64,000 nt of DNA from Phymorhynchus buccinoides (GCA_017654935.2 CM065687.1:29081752-29145751), one strand, 5' to 3'. Shown: positions 1 to 12,166, counted from the first letter of the stretch. Translations and numbers: made by a program. The notes: generated by a model not told the origin, from the sequence alone.

Positions 1-198
1 CATGTGCCTGTTGAATACTCTCTAACCCACTAATCTAAAATGTTATCTGTTTGCTATGGTAGTTTACAGTGTTGTTTCAAGTAAAGTTTTATTGAAAGCT
101 TGAATAGACATCTATATGTGTGCAAAGTTTGAACAATGTACGCCTTCTATTTCCCGAGAAAATGCCAACGTTAAAGTTTGGAGATTGGACCACGGACG

Positions 199-199
199 C

Positions 200-241
<42 letters not shown>

Positions 242-243
242 AC
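199..243. repeat. (AC)n microsatellite, left palindrome arm
   Basis: An (AC)n dinucleotide run. Its mirror in the right arm is the interrupted (GT)n at about 5803-5862, which differs in length and interruptions. Confidence 0.9.
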
Positions 244-759
244 AAACGACACACAACTATCATACTATAGACTCACTTCGTGTTAGCTTCGTTAACACGA
301 GTGAGCCAAAAAGCACCATTTTGCAAACCACCAGACGATGGCCAAAAAGCCACCATCATCAAAACAATCCTCTCAGGGCCGATAACTGTCTAGACGGTGA
401 TAGGACGCCGGAAATAACGATCCGGAAATGGCGTCGTCAAGAAGTGAGAGGGAGGCAGTCGACGACCAGTTTTCAGCTGAGTGAGATTCTCCCGGAGATA
501 ATCTGGCCAGTGTGAAAAGGTCCAGGACTCTCTGAAGTTCTCTTTTGGAGAAAGTGTAAAGTTGGGAGAAAGGTGTAGATTGCAGGTTATCTCTCTGTGC
601 CCGACTCTCTCTGTCTCTCTGTCTGTCTATCCCGCAATTTTGGTTTTTTTTATTTTAAAGAAATGCTGGATCGCTAATGTTGCTTGACATTGTTTCTATT
701 CTTCACATAATCGTCCTATCCTTTGTTCATTATACTTTGCACACGACTCTACGTGGCGG

Positions 760-1180
760 TACCATAGCCGATGAGGTTTAACCGAGGCGTGGTTACTGCT
801 ACACATATATCTATATTGATAAAAACTCAGGACTTTACTGGTGTTGAACTGCCTCCGGGCATTGCAGCCAGTATTGTTCCCACCATCTTTGTATTTACAA
901 ATGTCCCATATGTGTCTGTTCCAGACCGAGAGGACGTAAAACACCATTTTTCATTCATTCTTCATATACTTTGCACTTATTGCATTATCTGTATTGTTAA
1001 AAATTCGGAACTGTACTGTTGCACTGTTAAAAATTCGGGACTTTACTGGTGTTGCGCTGCCTCCGGGCATTGCCTCCAGGATCGTTCCCACCATCTTTAT
1101 TTTACTACTAATGTCCCATATGTGTCTGTTCCAGACCGGAGGACGTTAAACAGATTTTCATTCATATACTTTGTGATATA
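760..1180 (+). repeat. Dispersed repeat family A, one copy plus a partial second copy
   Basis: This unit of about 200 bp begins near CGGTACCATAGCCGATGAGG and ends near GGACGTAAAACACCATTTT. A second partial copy (about 1020-1170) follows directly. Other copies lie at 2276-2490, about 6886-7030, 15292-15490 and, inverted, 20935-21120, plus the palindrome mirror copies. There is no coding capacity and no convincing terminal inverted repeat. It is probably a SINE or a non-autonomous element fragment. Confidence 0.75.
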
Positions 1181-1739
1181 CCATCGAAACTGTCTGTGAT
1201 CCATAATATGTGATAAACAGTGTAAATAGCATGTAAATATTTGTATTAGCATATAATTATTTTTAAGCGTCAGGGATAGGTGGGTGGTGGCTCCTGTCTC
1301 TGTCTCCACCGGTGAAGCTGGTTGTCTTCGCTGCCTCCGCTGGGTGATGCATCACTTGGCTTCTTTTTATCAGTATGTTGTATATGTTTTTACAAAGCAA
1401 TCTTACATCTTTTAAAGTAGACTAGCATCAGAGTTTTATCGCACAGCTAAACGGGCTGTGCACCCCATTTTAATAATTCAATACACCCTACCAACAAACA
1501 AATTGCACAATAAGCCACATGCATCCGTTTATTTAACTATCGCTTTTTTAGAAAGACATACAAACGCAAACGGACACTGACACATCACACAGTTGTTTAT
1601 TTTATCTACACCCAGGATGTTGGGGCCTAGCATAGGGTGTCGTTCATGGTGCTCTTTGTGCACATTTCTGTACTCCAGCTCCGTCCAAATACCCACGTTT
1701 TTAACTCTTCACTTAAGCTAAGCATGCGCCAGATAGCGC

Positions 1740-1795
1740 AGACACAAGCACACGCACACGCACGCACGCACACACACACACACACAACACACACA

Positions 1796-1841
<46 letters not shown>

Positions 1842-1852
1842 ACACACACACA

Positions 1853-1892
<40 letters not shown>

Positions 1893-1937
1893 CAACAACA
1901 ACAAACAACAACAACAACACCAAACAACAACAACAAC

Positions 1938-1986
<49 letters not shown>

Positions 1987-2073
1987 AACAAACACACACA
2001 CACACACAAACAACAACACCCACACACACACACACAACACCACACACACACACACACACACACACCACACACA
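1740..2073. repeat. Compound (AC)n/(AAC)n microsatellite
   Basis: Alternating runs of AC and AAC over about 330 bp, mirrored by (GT)n/(GTT)n at 3965-4290 in the right arm. Long histidine-threonine or cysteine-valine frames across it are artefacts of the repeat. Confidence 0.95.
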
Positions 2074-2275
2074 TGCGGGAATTTTGTTTCTTAGTCCCTC
2101 CCTTTGGGGGACTTCCCGTCCAGGGGAGATCGCTCCCCCCCCGGTCCTTCTGGGTCACCCTGAGGCAACTTCTCACACGGTTCTTAGGGGTCAGGAGAGG
2201 GGGGTCGTGTGTTTTTGCCTTCCCCCCTCCCCAATATGCACAAATAATTATAAGTTTTTTCAAAATTATTTAATG

Positions 2276-2490
2276 TGGCGGTACCATAGCCAATGAGGAT
2301 TAACCGAGGCGTGGTTACAGCTAAACATGTCTGTATTGTTAAAAATTCGGGATTTGACTGGTGTTGCACTGCTTCCGGGGCGTTGCAGCCAGTATTGTCC
2401 CAAACATCTTTGTATTTACAAATGTCCCATATGTCTATATTCAGACCAAGAGGACATAAAACATCGTTTTCATCACCTCCCCAATATTGG
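2276..2490 (+). repeat. Dispersed repeat family A copy
   Basis: Same unit as 760-962, from GCGGTACCATAGCCAATGAG to the ACATAAAACATCG end. It is mirrored near 3555-3775 in the right arm. Confidence 0.75.
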
Positions 2491-2988
2491 TGAAATGTGG
2501 CGGGTCTGAATGAATCTTAAATGCCATCGCTCTGATATTTGTAATCATCTAAAGAATGTTTCCCAGTTACCCTTTTCCGAACTCGATCTTGTTTAAATCA
2601 AGCGATCGCTATGCACCCCCTGTGGCTGTAAGCAACCTGAAAATGTTAATAAATGTACTCAAACCTCACTCGTGTGTTAAACAAGACATCATGTATATAA
2701 TATCTTACCATGTACCAATCTGTACATAATGCATAGGCTATAGTATATAGAATAGTAGAATGTGTAAGTACATGTTATTCAGTTTTATTTGAGGGCCTTA
2801 CAAGAGTTATACAATAAAGTTTGGATTTTAAGAGTGTTGTCCTGAAATTTTAATCATCATAATTTTAAATACGATACAGCTTACTAATTAGTCTTAACCT
2901 CACCGCTTCATTTTTATTTTTTTAACCTCTTTTAACCACAGCAGTACTATATAAACTGATACCAGACGAATAGAGTCTAACAACTCTC

Positions 2989-3067
2989 TTAGCCCTTTCA
3001 CCGCCAGCCACATTTCAGCCCCCAAAACGGGGGGCGCTTGAAATGTGGCTGGCGGTGAAAGGGCTAA
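2989..3067. repeat. Palindrome axis: two left ends of a TTAA-type MITE head to head
   Basis: The axis reads TTAGCCCTTTCACCGCCA, continues to a CATTTCAG box, then a short G/C-rich spacer, then the exact reverse complement back to TGGCGGTGAAAGGGCTAA. The arm sequence matches the left terminus (about 30 bp) of the MITE at 7910-8160, not its right terminus. The turn-around therefore sits inside one MITE end. Confidence 0.8.
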
Positions 3068-3964
3068 GAGAGTTGTTAGACTCTATTCGTCTGGTATCAG
3101 TTTATATAGTACTGCTGTGGTTAAAAGAGGTTAAAAAAATAAAAATGAAGCGGTGAGGTTAAGACTAATTAGTAAGCTGTATCGTATTTAAAATTATGAT
3201 GATTAAAATTTCAGGACAACACTCTTAAAATCCAAACTTTATTGTATAACTCTTGTAAGGCCCTCAAATAAAACTGAATAACATGTACTTACACATTCTA
3301 CTATTCTATATACTATAGCCTATGCATTATGTACAGATTGGTACATGGTAAGATATTATATACATGATGTCTTGTTTAACACACGAGTGAGGTTTGAGTA
3401 CATTTATTAACATTTTCAGGTTGCTTACAGCCACAGGGGGTGCATAGCGATCGCTTGATTTAAACAAGATCGAGTTCGGAAAAGGGTAACTGGGAAACAT
3501 TCTTTAGATGATTACAAATATCAGAGCGATGGCATTTAAGATTCAAAGACCCGCCACATTTACCATATTGGGGAGGTGATGAAAACGATGTTTTACGTCC
3601 ACTCGGTGATATACACATATGGGACATTTGTAAATACAAAGATGGTGGGAACAATACTGGCTGCAATGCCCGGAAGCAGTGCAACACCAGTAAAGTCCCG
3701 AGTTTTTAAACAATATAGATAGGTGTAGCGGTAACCACGCCTCGGTTAAACCTCATCGGCTATGGTACCGCCACAATTAAATAATTTTGAAAAAAAAAAC
3801 TTATAATTATTTGTGCATATTGGGGAGGGGGGAAGGCAAAAACACACGACCCCCCTCTCCTGACCCCTAAGAACCGTGTGAGAAGTTGCCTCAGGGTGAC
3901 CCGCGAGCGATCTCCCCTGGAGGGAAGTCCCCCAAATGGAGGGACTAAGAAACAAAATGCCCGC

Positions 3965-4063
3965 ATGTGTGTGTGTTGTGTGTGTGTGTGTGTGTGTGTG
4001 TGATGTGTGTGTGTGTGTGTGTGTGTTGTGTTGTTGTGTGTTGTTGTTGTGTATGTGTGTGTG

Positions 4064-4096
<33 letters not shown>

Positions 4097-4196
4097 GTGT
4101 GTTGTGTGTTGTTTGTTGTGGTGTTGTTGTTGTTTGTTGTTGTGTTGTGTGTGTGTGTGTGTGCAGTGTGTGTGTGTGTGTGTGGGTGTGTGTGTG

Positions 4197-4237
<41 letters not shown>

Positions 4238-4290
4238 TGTGTGTGTGTGTGTGTGTGTGCGTGCGTGCGCGCGAGCGCGTGTGTGTGTGC
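3965..4290. repeat. Compound (GT)n/(GTT)n microsatellite, right arm
   Basis: Mirror of 1740-2073 with different run lengths and interruptions, ending in a short alternating GC stretch (4258-4280). Confidence 0.95.
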
Positions 4291-6086
4291 ATGGTTGCGC
4301 TATCTGGCGCATGCTTAGCTTAAGTGAAGAGTTAAAAACGTGGGTATTTGGACGGAGCTGGAGTACAGAAATGTGCACAAAGAGCACCATGAACGACACC
4401 CTATGCTAGGCCCCAACATCCTGGGTGTAGATAAAATAAACAACTGTGTGATGTGTCAGTGTCCGTTTGCGTTTGTATGTCTTTCTAAAAAAGCGATAGT
4501 TAAATAAACGGATGCATGTGGCTTATTGTGCAATTTGTTTGTTGGTAGGGTGTATTGAATTATTAAAATGGGGTGCACAGCCCGTTTAGCTGTGCGATAA
4601 AACTCTGATGCTAGTCTACTTTAAAAGATGTAAGATTGCTTTGTAAAAACATATACAACATACTGATAAAAAGAAGCCAAGTGATGCATCACCCAGCGGA
4701 GGCAGCGAAGACAACCAGCTTCACCGGTGGAGACAGAGACAGGAGCCACCACCCACCTATCCCTGACGCTTAAAAATAATTATATGCTAATACAAATATT
4801 TACATGCTATTTACACTGTTTATCACATATTATGGATCACAGACAGTTTCGATGGTATATCACAAAGTATATGAATGAAAATCTGTTTAACGTCCTCCGG
4901 TCTGGAACAGACACATATCGTGGGACATTAGTAGAAATAAAGAGATGGTGGGAACGATCCTGGAGGCAATTCCCGGAGGCAGTGCAACACCAATAAAGTC
5001 CCGAATTTTTAACAGTGCAACAGTACAGTTCCGAATTTTTAACAATACAGATAATGCAATAAGTGCAAAGTATATGAAGAATGAATGAAAAATGGTGTTT
5101 TACGTCCTCTCGGTCATATACACAGACACATATGGGACATTTGTAAATACAAAAAAAGATGGTTGGAACAATACTGGAGGCAATGCCCGGAGGCAGTGCA
5201 AACACCAGAAAAGTCCAGATTTTTTAACAATACAGATAATGTGTTGCAGTAACCACGCCTCGGTTAAACCTCATCGGCTATGGTAACCGCCACAGTAGAG
5301 TCGTGTGCAAAGTATATGAACAAAGGATAGGACGATTATGTGAAGAATAGAAACAATGTCAAGCAACATTAGCGATCCAGCATTTCTTTAAAATAAAAAA
5401 AACCAAAATTGCGGGATAGACAGACAGAGAGACAGAGAGAGTCGGGCACAGAGAGATAACCTGCAATCTACACCTTTCTCCCAACTTTACACTTTCTCCA
5501 AAAGAGAACTTCAGAGAGTCCTGGACCTTTTCACACTGGCCAGATTATCTCCGGGAGAATCTCACTCAGCTGAAAACTGGTCGTCGACTGCCTCCCTCTC
5601 ACTTCTTGACGACGCCATTTCCGGATCGTTATTTCCGGCGTCCTATCACCGTCTAGACAGTTATCGGCCCTGAGAGGATTGTTTTGATGATGGTGGCTTT
5701 TTGGCCATCGTCTGGTGGTTTGCAAAATGGTGCTTTTTGGCTCACTCGTGTTAACGAAGCTACCACGAAGTGAGTCTATAGTATGATAGTTGTTCGGTCT
5801 AAGTGTGTGTGTGTGTGTGTGTGGGTGTGTGTGTGTGTGGGTGTGTGTTGTGTGTGTGTGTGTGCCCGTGGTCCAATCTCCAAAACTTTAACGTTGGCAT
5901 TTTCTTGGGAAATAGAAGGCGTACATTGTTCAAACTTTGCACACATATAGATGTCTATGCAAGCTTTCAAACAATAATTAAATACAACACTGTAAATAGA
6001 TAGCAAACAGATAACATTTTAGATTAGTGGGTTAGAGAGTATTCAACAGGCGACATGAGTTAAGAAAGTATTGCACAGTGAAAGCC

Positions 6087-6162
6087 ACGATAGCTCATTT
6101 GGTAGAGCTTCTGTCTCTCATGCCAATGGTTCGGGTCCGTCCGATTCTAGGCACGGGCACTT
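6087..6162 (+). repeat. tRNA-like SINE head or tRNA pseudogene
   Basis: The sequence TAGCTCATTTGGTAGAGC resembles an A box with a D arm (GCTC/GAGC pairing). About 30 bases downstream, GGTTCGGGTCC resembles a B box. The anticodon stem does not pair well, and the stretch is followed by an AT-rich tail, so a functional tRNA is unlikely. It lies just outside the right end of the palindrome. Confidence 0.5.
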
Positions 6163-6885
6163 TTAAAAATGTTTTTTATTATTATGCTTTTTGAATAGTT
6201 GTATCCATTAACGATAAGCTTCATTTGTTTCTTTAAATTTTTGATTGGCAATCTTGTACTTTAGACACCCCCCTCAATCTTCTTTGTTGTTGTCCCTACA
6301 TGTGCCTGTTCGAGTGAGCCTTGAAGGCTTTGCCTCTTGTTTGTTAGTGGTGAATCTGCTAGCCTACATTGTGCAGCAAAACTGTGAGTGGTCACGGAAT
6401 CTTGCAACTTTGTGCTGCGTCTTTCTGTTGGATAATTATCCCCCCCAGCTAAGCAGGTCTTGTAAAATTTAAACGTCAAATTCATTGAAACGTTTTCCTT
6501 TAAACTTTGCTGATCATTAAAAGGCGTTTGGTGATAACGTGATAGTAACATGGACTTCTTCTTACGCACATTGCTACGGTCAATTCAAGTTCCTTATTGT
6601 ACAGTTGTGTACAACTGCTAAATTTCACTACTTTCTTTCTGTAGTTTGTCTCCAAAGGCATTGGCCTCAATGTGCTTATGTCCTTCTGAAGAAGTCAAAT
6701 TTGAAGCTTAAAAAAGTCCCTGCTGAAACCATATGAACCAGAACTTGAAATTGGATATAAGGGATCAACACGCCTATATACATGGCATGTCTGCTTAAAG
6801 AGCTGGACAAAAAAACACCCACCCGGATACAACTTCCATGAATATTAGATAAGCTTTCAATATTTACATATATTTTTTGCAATAA

Positions 6886-7030
6886 TCCGGGCATTGCCTT
6901 CAGGATCGTTCCCACCATCTTTATATCTACTAATGTCCCATATGTGTCTGTTCCAGACCGGAGGACGTTAAACAGATGTTCATTCATATACTTTGTGATA
7001 TACCATCGACACGGTCTGTGATCCATAATC
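6886..7030 (+). repeat. Dispersed repeat family A fragment
   Basis: Matches the second half of the unit at about 1060-1200: TGCCTTCAGGATCGTTCCCA, then the GTCCCATATGTGTCTG box, then GGAGGACGTTAAACAGAT. The rest of 6180-7900 shows nothing recognisable beyond short simple repeats. Confidence 0.7.
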
Positions 7031-7635
7031 TGTGATAAACAGTGTAAAAACATGTACATATTTCAGGTCACAATAGGGCCTGAAGAAAAGTGTGTAAGAC
7101 ACTTGAAAATTCGCTGCAAACTAGAATATGTGCGTTTGTGTTCTTTATTTTCTTGTATAAGGCTTCACTATATGATATATTATGTCATGCACATTCCTCA
7201 GATTCCTAAGTCGTTGGTAGGCCTACCTACAGCCATACCCTTAGGCCCTACTACCGTCTGTACGTAACGATGCGCCCCCCCCTTCCTCCATTTCTCGGTT
7301 GTTTCCATTTTTCCGTTCTTGCCTTTCTTACTGCAGATTGAGTTCTTCATCCTCTATCGTTTGCTATATTTAACACTAATTTTCATCCATTTGCATAATG
7401 AAACACATGCATTCAATAATAGTAGAAGATAAAGGCAAGACGGAAAAACGCAATGAACCAGGACTGTGACAAATGCCGCGGTGTACTGCACTACATGGGG
7501 GGGGTTATTACATAATGGCCTTTATCATGAATGCGATTAATTATTCGACAAAGATAATTAGCTGAAAAGGTTCATAAAATACAGCTTTCATGTTTGGTAA
7601 GAAAGGCAAGAACGGAAAATGGAAAACAACCGAGA

Positions 7636-7636
7636 A

Positions 7637-7675
<39 letters not shown>

Positions 7676-7686
7676 GGGGGGGGGGT
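7636..7686. repeat. (GT)n followed by a G run
   Basis: A dinucleotide run that passes into about 14 consecutive G. Confidence 0.9.
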
Positions 7687-7909
7687 CACATCAGAAGGTC
7701 AAGCGATTCATTCAATCCTCGATCCCAACATCTTAGTAATCAGCGAGGTATTCAGGGAAGACAGACCACAACCGGCTGTCTTCCTATCCAACTATAATTA
7801 TTACAGTGTATCAGTTTTAAATGACCAATTACGTTATGAGTGCCGTCGGTTTACTCATCAGATCCAGACAAGCAGCCATTGGCTGTTTTCATCGTTGTAC
7901 AATAGTTCT

Positions 7910-8160
7910 TTAACCCTTTCACCGCCAGCCATATTTCAGCCAAACAATTCCATTAAATTTACCTGGGTAGAGAACAAAATCCATCTGCAGTAGCCTATTG
8001 GGGATTCTTCTGTGACATATCTAAAATAACGTCTATCCTTACTTCCCAAAACTAAGACAATAGGGTCTTTGGATAATAAACCCCAATTTGATGCCTTTTA
8101 GTGACATAGGTGTTAAATCACTGTGGTGCTAAAATGCGACTTTGGCGGTGAAAGGGTTAA
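7910..8160. mobile_element. piggyBac-like MITE, intact TTAA flanks
   Basis: This 251-bp element is bounded by TTAA on both sides. Its ends are CCCTTTCACCGCCA on the left and TGGCGGTGAAAGGG on the right, forming a 14-bp terminal inverted repeat. TTAA targets with CCC termini are characteristic of piggyBac-superfamily elements. It has no transposase and is therefore non-autonomous. Other copies are at 12167-12415, 14483-15147, 31970-32215 and 47136-47393. Confidence 0.8.
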
Positions 8161-8238
8161 TAACAGGAATAGGCCTTTGTTTCTCTCTCTCCATCGGTCA
8201 TTCGTCCCTCCCCTTTTTCTTTCCGTGTTTGTCTCTCT

Positions 8239-8775
<537 letters not shown>

Positions 8776-8978
8776 CCGATCGACCGACAGACAGACAAGG
8801 AGACAGATACTACTCAGATAGCTATTCTGCTCTCCCCCCGTTTAACAATTAGGCGCTAAATGAGAAGGAATCCCCCGAAGACTGGGCGACAGAGGCTTCA
8901 TCACGTTTCATCAGGTTTTGGGGCAGACAACACCGCGGCATGGACCACCCGGGGGAAGACCCTGGCACCCTAATATAA

Positions 8979-8979
8979 C

Positions 8980-9065
<86 letters not shown>

Positions 9066-9084
9066 GAGAGAGAGAGAGAGAATC

Positions 9085-9141
<57 letters not shown>

Positions 9142-9150
9142 GCGGAGAGA
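8979..9150. repeat. (AG)n microsatellite, interrupted
   Basis: A (GA)n run with rare interruptions (CAGA, GTGA, AATCAGACA). Confidence 0.9.
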
Positions 9151-9408
9151 TGAGATGAGAGAGTGGTGTTAGAGAGAGATGGAGAGAGAATCAGACCCCT
9201 ATCTTTTCGGTATTGAAAAAAATAAATGTAGTACCTTGGGAAAAGAGAGAGAGACAGGAGGGGCCCTAAAATTCCTAATGCATGGGCTCCAGCGAGGGCA
9301 TCTAATGGTGGGGTGGGGTGGGCACATTTTAAGATCAACTTGGTGAAAACGCACACGCTCTCATGCTCGCGCAGTGGGGTTGGGGTTGGGGTGGGGATGG
9401 TGGAGGAT

Positions 9409-9537
<129 letters not shown>

Positions 9538-9720
9538 TGTATGTGTGAGTGTAGGGGGAAGGGGAAGAGGGGGTAGGGCAATGTTTGGGGACATAAACAC
9601 ACATACATAGACATGTGCGCACGCACAAGCACCCATCGACACATAGGCCATAATTATATACACAAGCATTGCGATATATATGCGCGTTGTCCCGTACAGA
9701 TATGCACGCTCGCAAACCAC

Positions 9721-9780
9721 GCGCACACACACACACGCAAGAACACGCGCGCGCGCAGCGCGCGCGCGCGCGCGCGAGTG
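9721..9780. repeat. Alternating purine-pyrimidine (CA/CG)n tract
   Basis: A run of CA repeats is followed by a nearly uninterrupted CGCGCG tract. Alternating GC of this length is a classic Z-DNA-prone sequence; the structural state is inference. Confidence 0.85.
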
Positions 9781-9859
9781 AGTGTGAACTATTGGTCGTA
9801 CAGTCAAACAACCTTATATATAAACATTTTCTTGATCTTCATCACGCAAGGAAGGCAGT

Positions 9860-10138
9860 TGATTTTGACGACTTCGACCTTGGACATGTGTGACGTCGAC
9901 CTTGGACATGTGATTTTGACATGTGTTTTGACGCGACCTTGAACATGTGTTTTGACGTCGACCTTGGACATGCATTTTTGAATGTGTTTTGACGTCGAGA
10001 ACATGTGTTTTGACGTCGACCTTGGACATGCATTTTTGACATGTGTTTTGACGTCGACCTTGGACATGCATATTTGACATGTGTTTTGACGTCGACCTTA
10101 GACATGTGTTTTTGACATGTGATTTGACGTCGACCTTG
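9860..10138 (+). repeat. 38-bp minisatellite with GACGTCGACC core
   Basis: GACGTCGACC recurs at 10012, 10050, 10088 and 10126 (period 38), with less regular copies back to about 9890. Units also carry ACATGT and GACATG boxes, so each unit contains several short dyads. Open frames across it are by-products of the repeat. Confidence 0.9.
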
Positions 10139-10439
10139 GTGGTGATGCGCTTAGAGCTTAAAGGTGAAGAGCTAGATAAATGTTCTTAATTAAATAAATG
10201 TGTAAAGTGAAAGTGAGAGCAGAGCGGTGGTCGTAGACACAAACTGTAAACCGTACATCCATATAACCATATATTCAATGATCAACATTTCCCAAAGGAC
10301 ACAAAGAGGGGGATGGGGAGGGAGAGGCAGGGGGCAGATTATGCTGTTGATGAAAAGGGGGGGGGGTGTGGCCAGGGGGGGTGTCCTGCAGATTTAAAAA
10401 TCATTCGTGATTATTACAATTGGTCATGGATGGAAGAAT

Positions 10440-10440
10440 G

Positions 10441-10498
<58 letters not shown>

Positions 10499-10640
10499 GT
10501 GCGTGCGTGTGCGTGCGTGCGTGTGTGTGCGTGTGCGTGCGTGTGCGTGCGTTGCGTGTGCGTGCGTGCGTGTGTGTGCGTGCGCGTGCGTGCGTGCTTG
10601 CGTGCATGTGTGCGTGCGCGTGCGTACACGTGCGTACACG
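10440..10640. repeat. (GT)n/(GTGC)n microsatellite
   Basis: About 55 bases of pure GT pass into GTGC-rich alternating sequence. Confidence 0.95.
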
Positions 10641-10949
10641 TGTGAGGGTTTGTTTACTTTGGGGAGGGGAGGGGGGCAATCGAGGGGGGTGGGAGGGTGC
10701 TGTCCGTGCAACCAGAACCCTCCATTCCCCGGCCTAATCCGCCCCGGAGAGGTTGTGGGGAGAACGGGGCAAAGGACATGTCTGCCTCTCGGCGATACTC
10801 ATGTTTTATCTGTCTCTCACAGTTATTTATGTTAGTGGTGATTCTGTAGTATACTGTTACTCCATTCTCTATCGCTATCATGTTAGTCCATTTACCTTTA
10901 TGTACATTGTATCTAGAAAGAGGAACGAAAGTGAAAGCATCCAAAAACG

Positions 10950-11062
10950 AGTCAAGAAGTGGAGGAGGAGGTGGAGAAGGAAGAAGAAAGAAGAAGAGAA
11001 GAGAAGAAGAAGAAGAAGAAGAAGAAGAAGAAGAAAGAAGAAGAAGAAGAAGAAGAAAGAAG

Positions 11063-11094
<32 letters not shown>

Positions 11095-11215
11095 CAAAGA
11101 AGAAGAAGAGAAGAAGAAGAAGAAGAAGAAGAAGATACGACGAAGAAGAAGAAGAACAAGAAGAAGAAGAAGAAGAAGAAGAAAGAAGAAGAAGAAGAAG
11201 AAGAAGAAGCTAACG
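10950..11215 (+). repeat. (GAA)n polypurine tract
   Basis: About 265 bases that are almost all purine on the plus strand, mostly GAA with short GGA and AAAG interruptions. Lys/Glu/Arg frames across it are repeat artefacts. 11216-11960 holds no recognisable gene, only A-rich and GATGAT-rich DNA near 11640-11700. Confidence 0.9.
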
Positions 11216-11962
11216 AAGCAGAAATAACATCCCAAGGGGGAAAAGAGAGAAAGAGACGACGAAGAAGAGAAATCAATAGGAGATATTCCCTTCAGGCTGA
11301 CTTGGCTCTTCTGTGCCCAAAGTACACGTTTAGTATCACCGGAAGGAAGCCAGAAAAGAGAGGGAGGCGGAAAAAGAGAGAAGCAAAGAGGCAGACGATA
11401 CTGCAGACGCATTCTGTGGGATTTCAACATTTTTTGTTGTCACTTTTGTTTTGGCTTCTACTTCTTCTTTTTCTTCTTTTTTTCCAAAGAACATGAAAAT
11501 GGCAGAGAAAAGAGAAGGGAATGACTCTAGGGGGAAAACAAGAAACAGTATGGACTATACTTACGAAAAAATTCAGGCTGAATGGAAGGAAGAGGAAGAA
11601 TTAAAAAAAGCAAAGTAATAATTAATGACAAAGACAATAATGATGAGGAAGATGACGACGATGATGATGGTGATGATGATGACGTGGAGGAGGAGGAGAA
11701 GGAGGATGAGAATTTAGACAGATGGATGGGGATTAAATGAAGACGTGGCGATCTTGCGCGTGCTGCTATTAGGTGATTAGCCTAAAATGGGACTCATCGA
11801 CGAAGTTTCAAGAGAGAAGAGATGAGGTTGATCAGGAAATGTTAATGGATTGACTTGAAATTCGAAAACAAACAAACAAACGAACAAATAAACAAGGGTT
11901 GTTGCCGAATAATACGGTAACGATCCCTTCTTCACCGCAATAGTGTGGTTGGGCTACACGGT

Positions 11963-12120
11963 TAAGGTCAGTGTACACATTAACATTATTCACGAGATAT
12001 TTCTTTTCCCCCATGGCAACATAGTGATAGCCGACTCTTAATATGAATTACAGCTCACTGTGTTGCCATGGGGAAATAGAAATATCCAGTGAATATGTGT
12101 TAACGTGTACCGAGACCTTT
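11963..12120. repeat. Imperfect inverted repeat (MITE-like hairpin)
   Basis: AAGGTCAGTGTACACATTAA on the left pairs with the reverse complement of the right end (TTAACGTGTACCGAGACCTT). Inner parts share the box CCCCATGGCAACA. Arms are about 65 bp with a spacer of about 25 bp. Confidence 0.65.
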
Positions 12121-12166
12121 AGATGCGCCCAGCTTCAGGTACCATAATTATTAATACTACACAGTG

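Larger units (their letters stand above)
1..6057. repeat. Giant imperfect palindrome, two arms of about 3 kb
   Basis: Bases 1 to about 3019 reappear as reverse complement from about 3041 to 6057. Paired positions sum to about 6056-6058, so the arms are nearly equal in length. Every landmark of the left arm has its mirror: the (AC)n tract near 200 with the (GT)n near 5805; the compound (AC)n/(AAC)n block at 1740-2073 with 3965-4290; and the dispersed repeat at 760-1180 with 4880-5295. The arms are not identical. Microsatellite lengths differ, and there are scattered single-base indels and a missing poly-C/GGTCC stretch near 2125 versus 3905. Left arm base 1 is the window edge, so the palindrome may continue to the left. 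It is either a real inverted duplication or a fold-back read artefact. No gene is supported inside it. Confidence 0.9.

Noticed and set aside
428..484. Short frame starting MASSRSEREAVDDQF near an ATGGCG context, possible first exon and promoter
   Set aside because: It ends after about 18 codons, no downstream exon was found, and it is present in both palindrome arms only. Evidence is too weak.
1627..2296. Long His-Thr or Cys-Val open frames in both strands
   Set aside because: They are translations of (AC)n/(AAC)n microsatellite; a dinucleotide run stays open in several frames by chance.
6087..6162. Functional tRNA gene
   Set aside because: A- and B-box-like segments exist but the anticodon arm does not pair; listed as tRNA-like only.
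10753..11496. 247-residue Lys/Glu/Arg frame
   Set aside because: Driven by the (GAA)n tract; flanking parts resemble no family.
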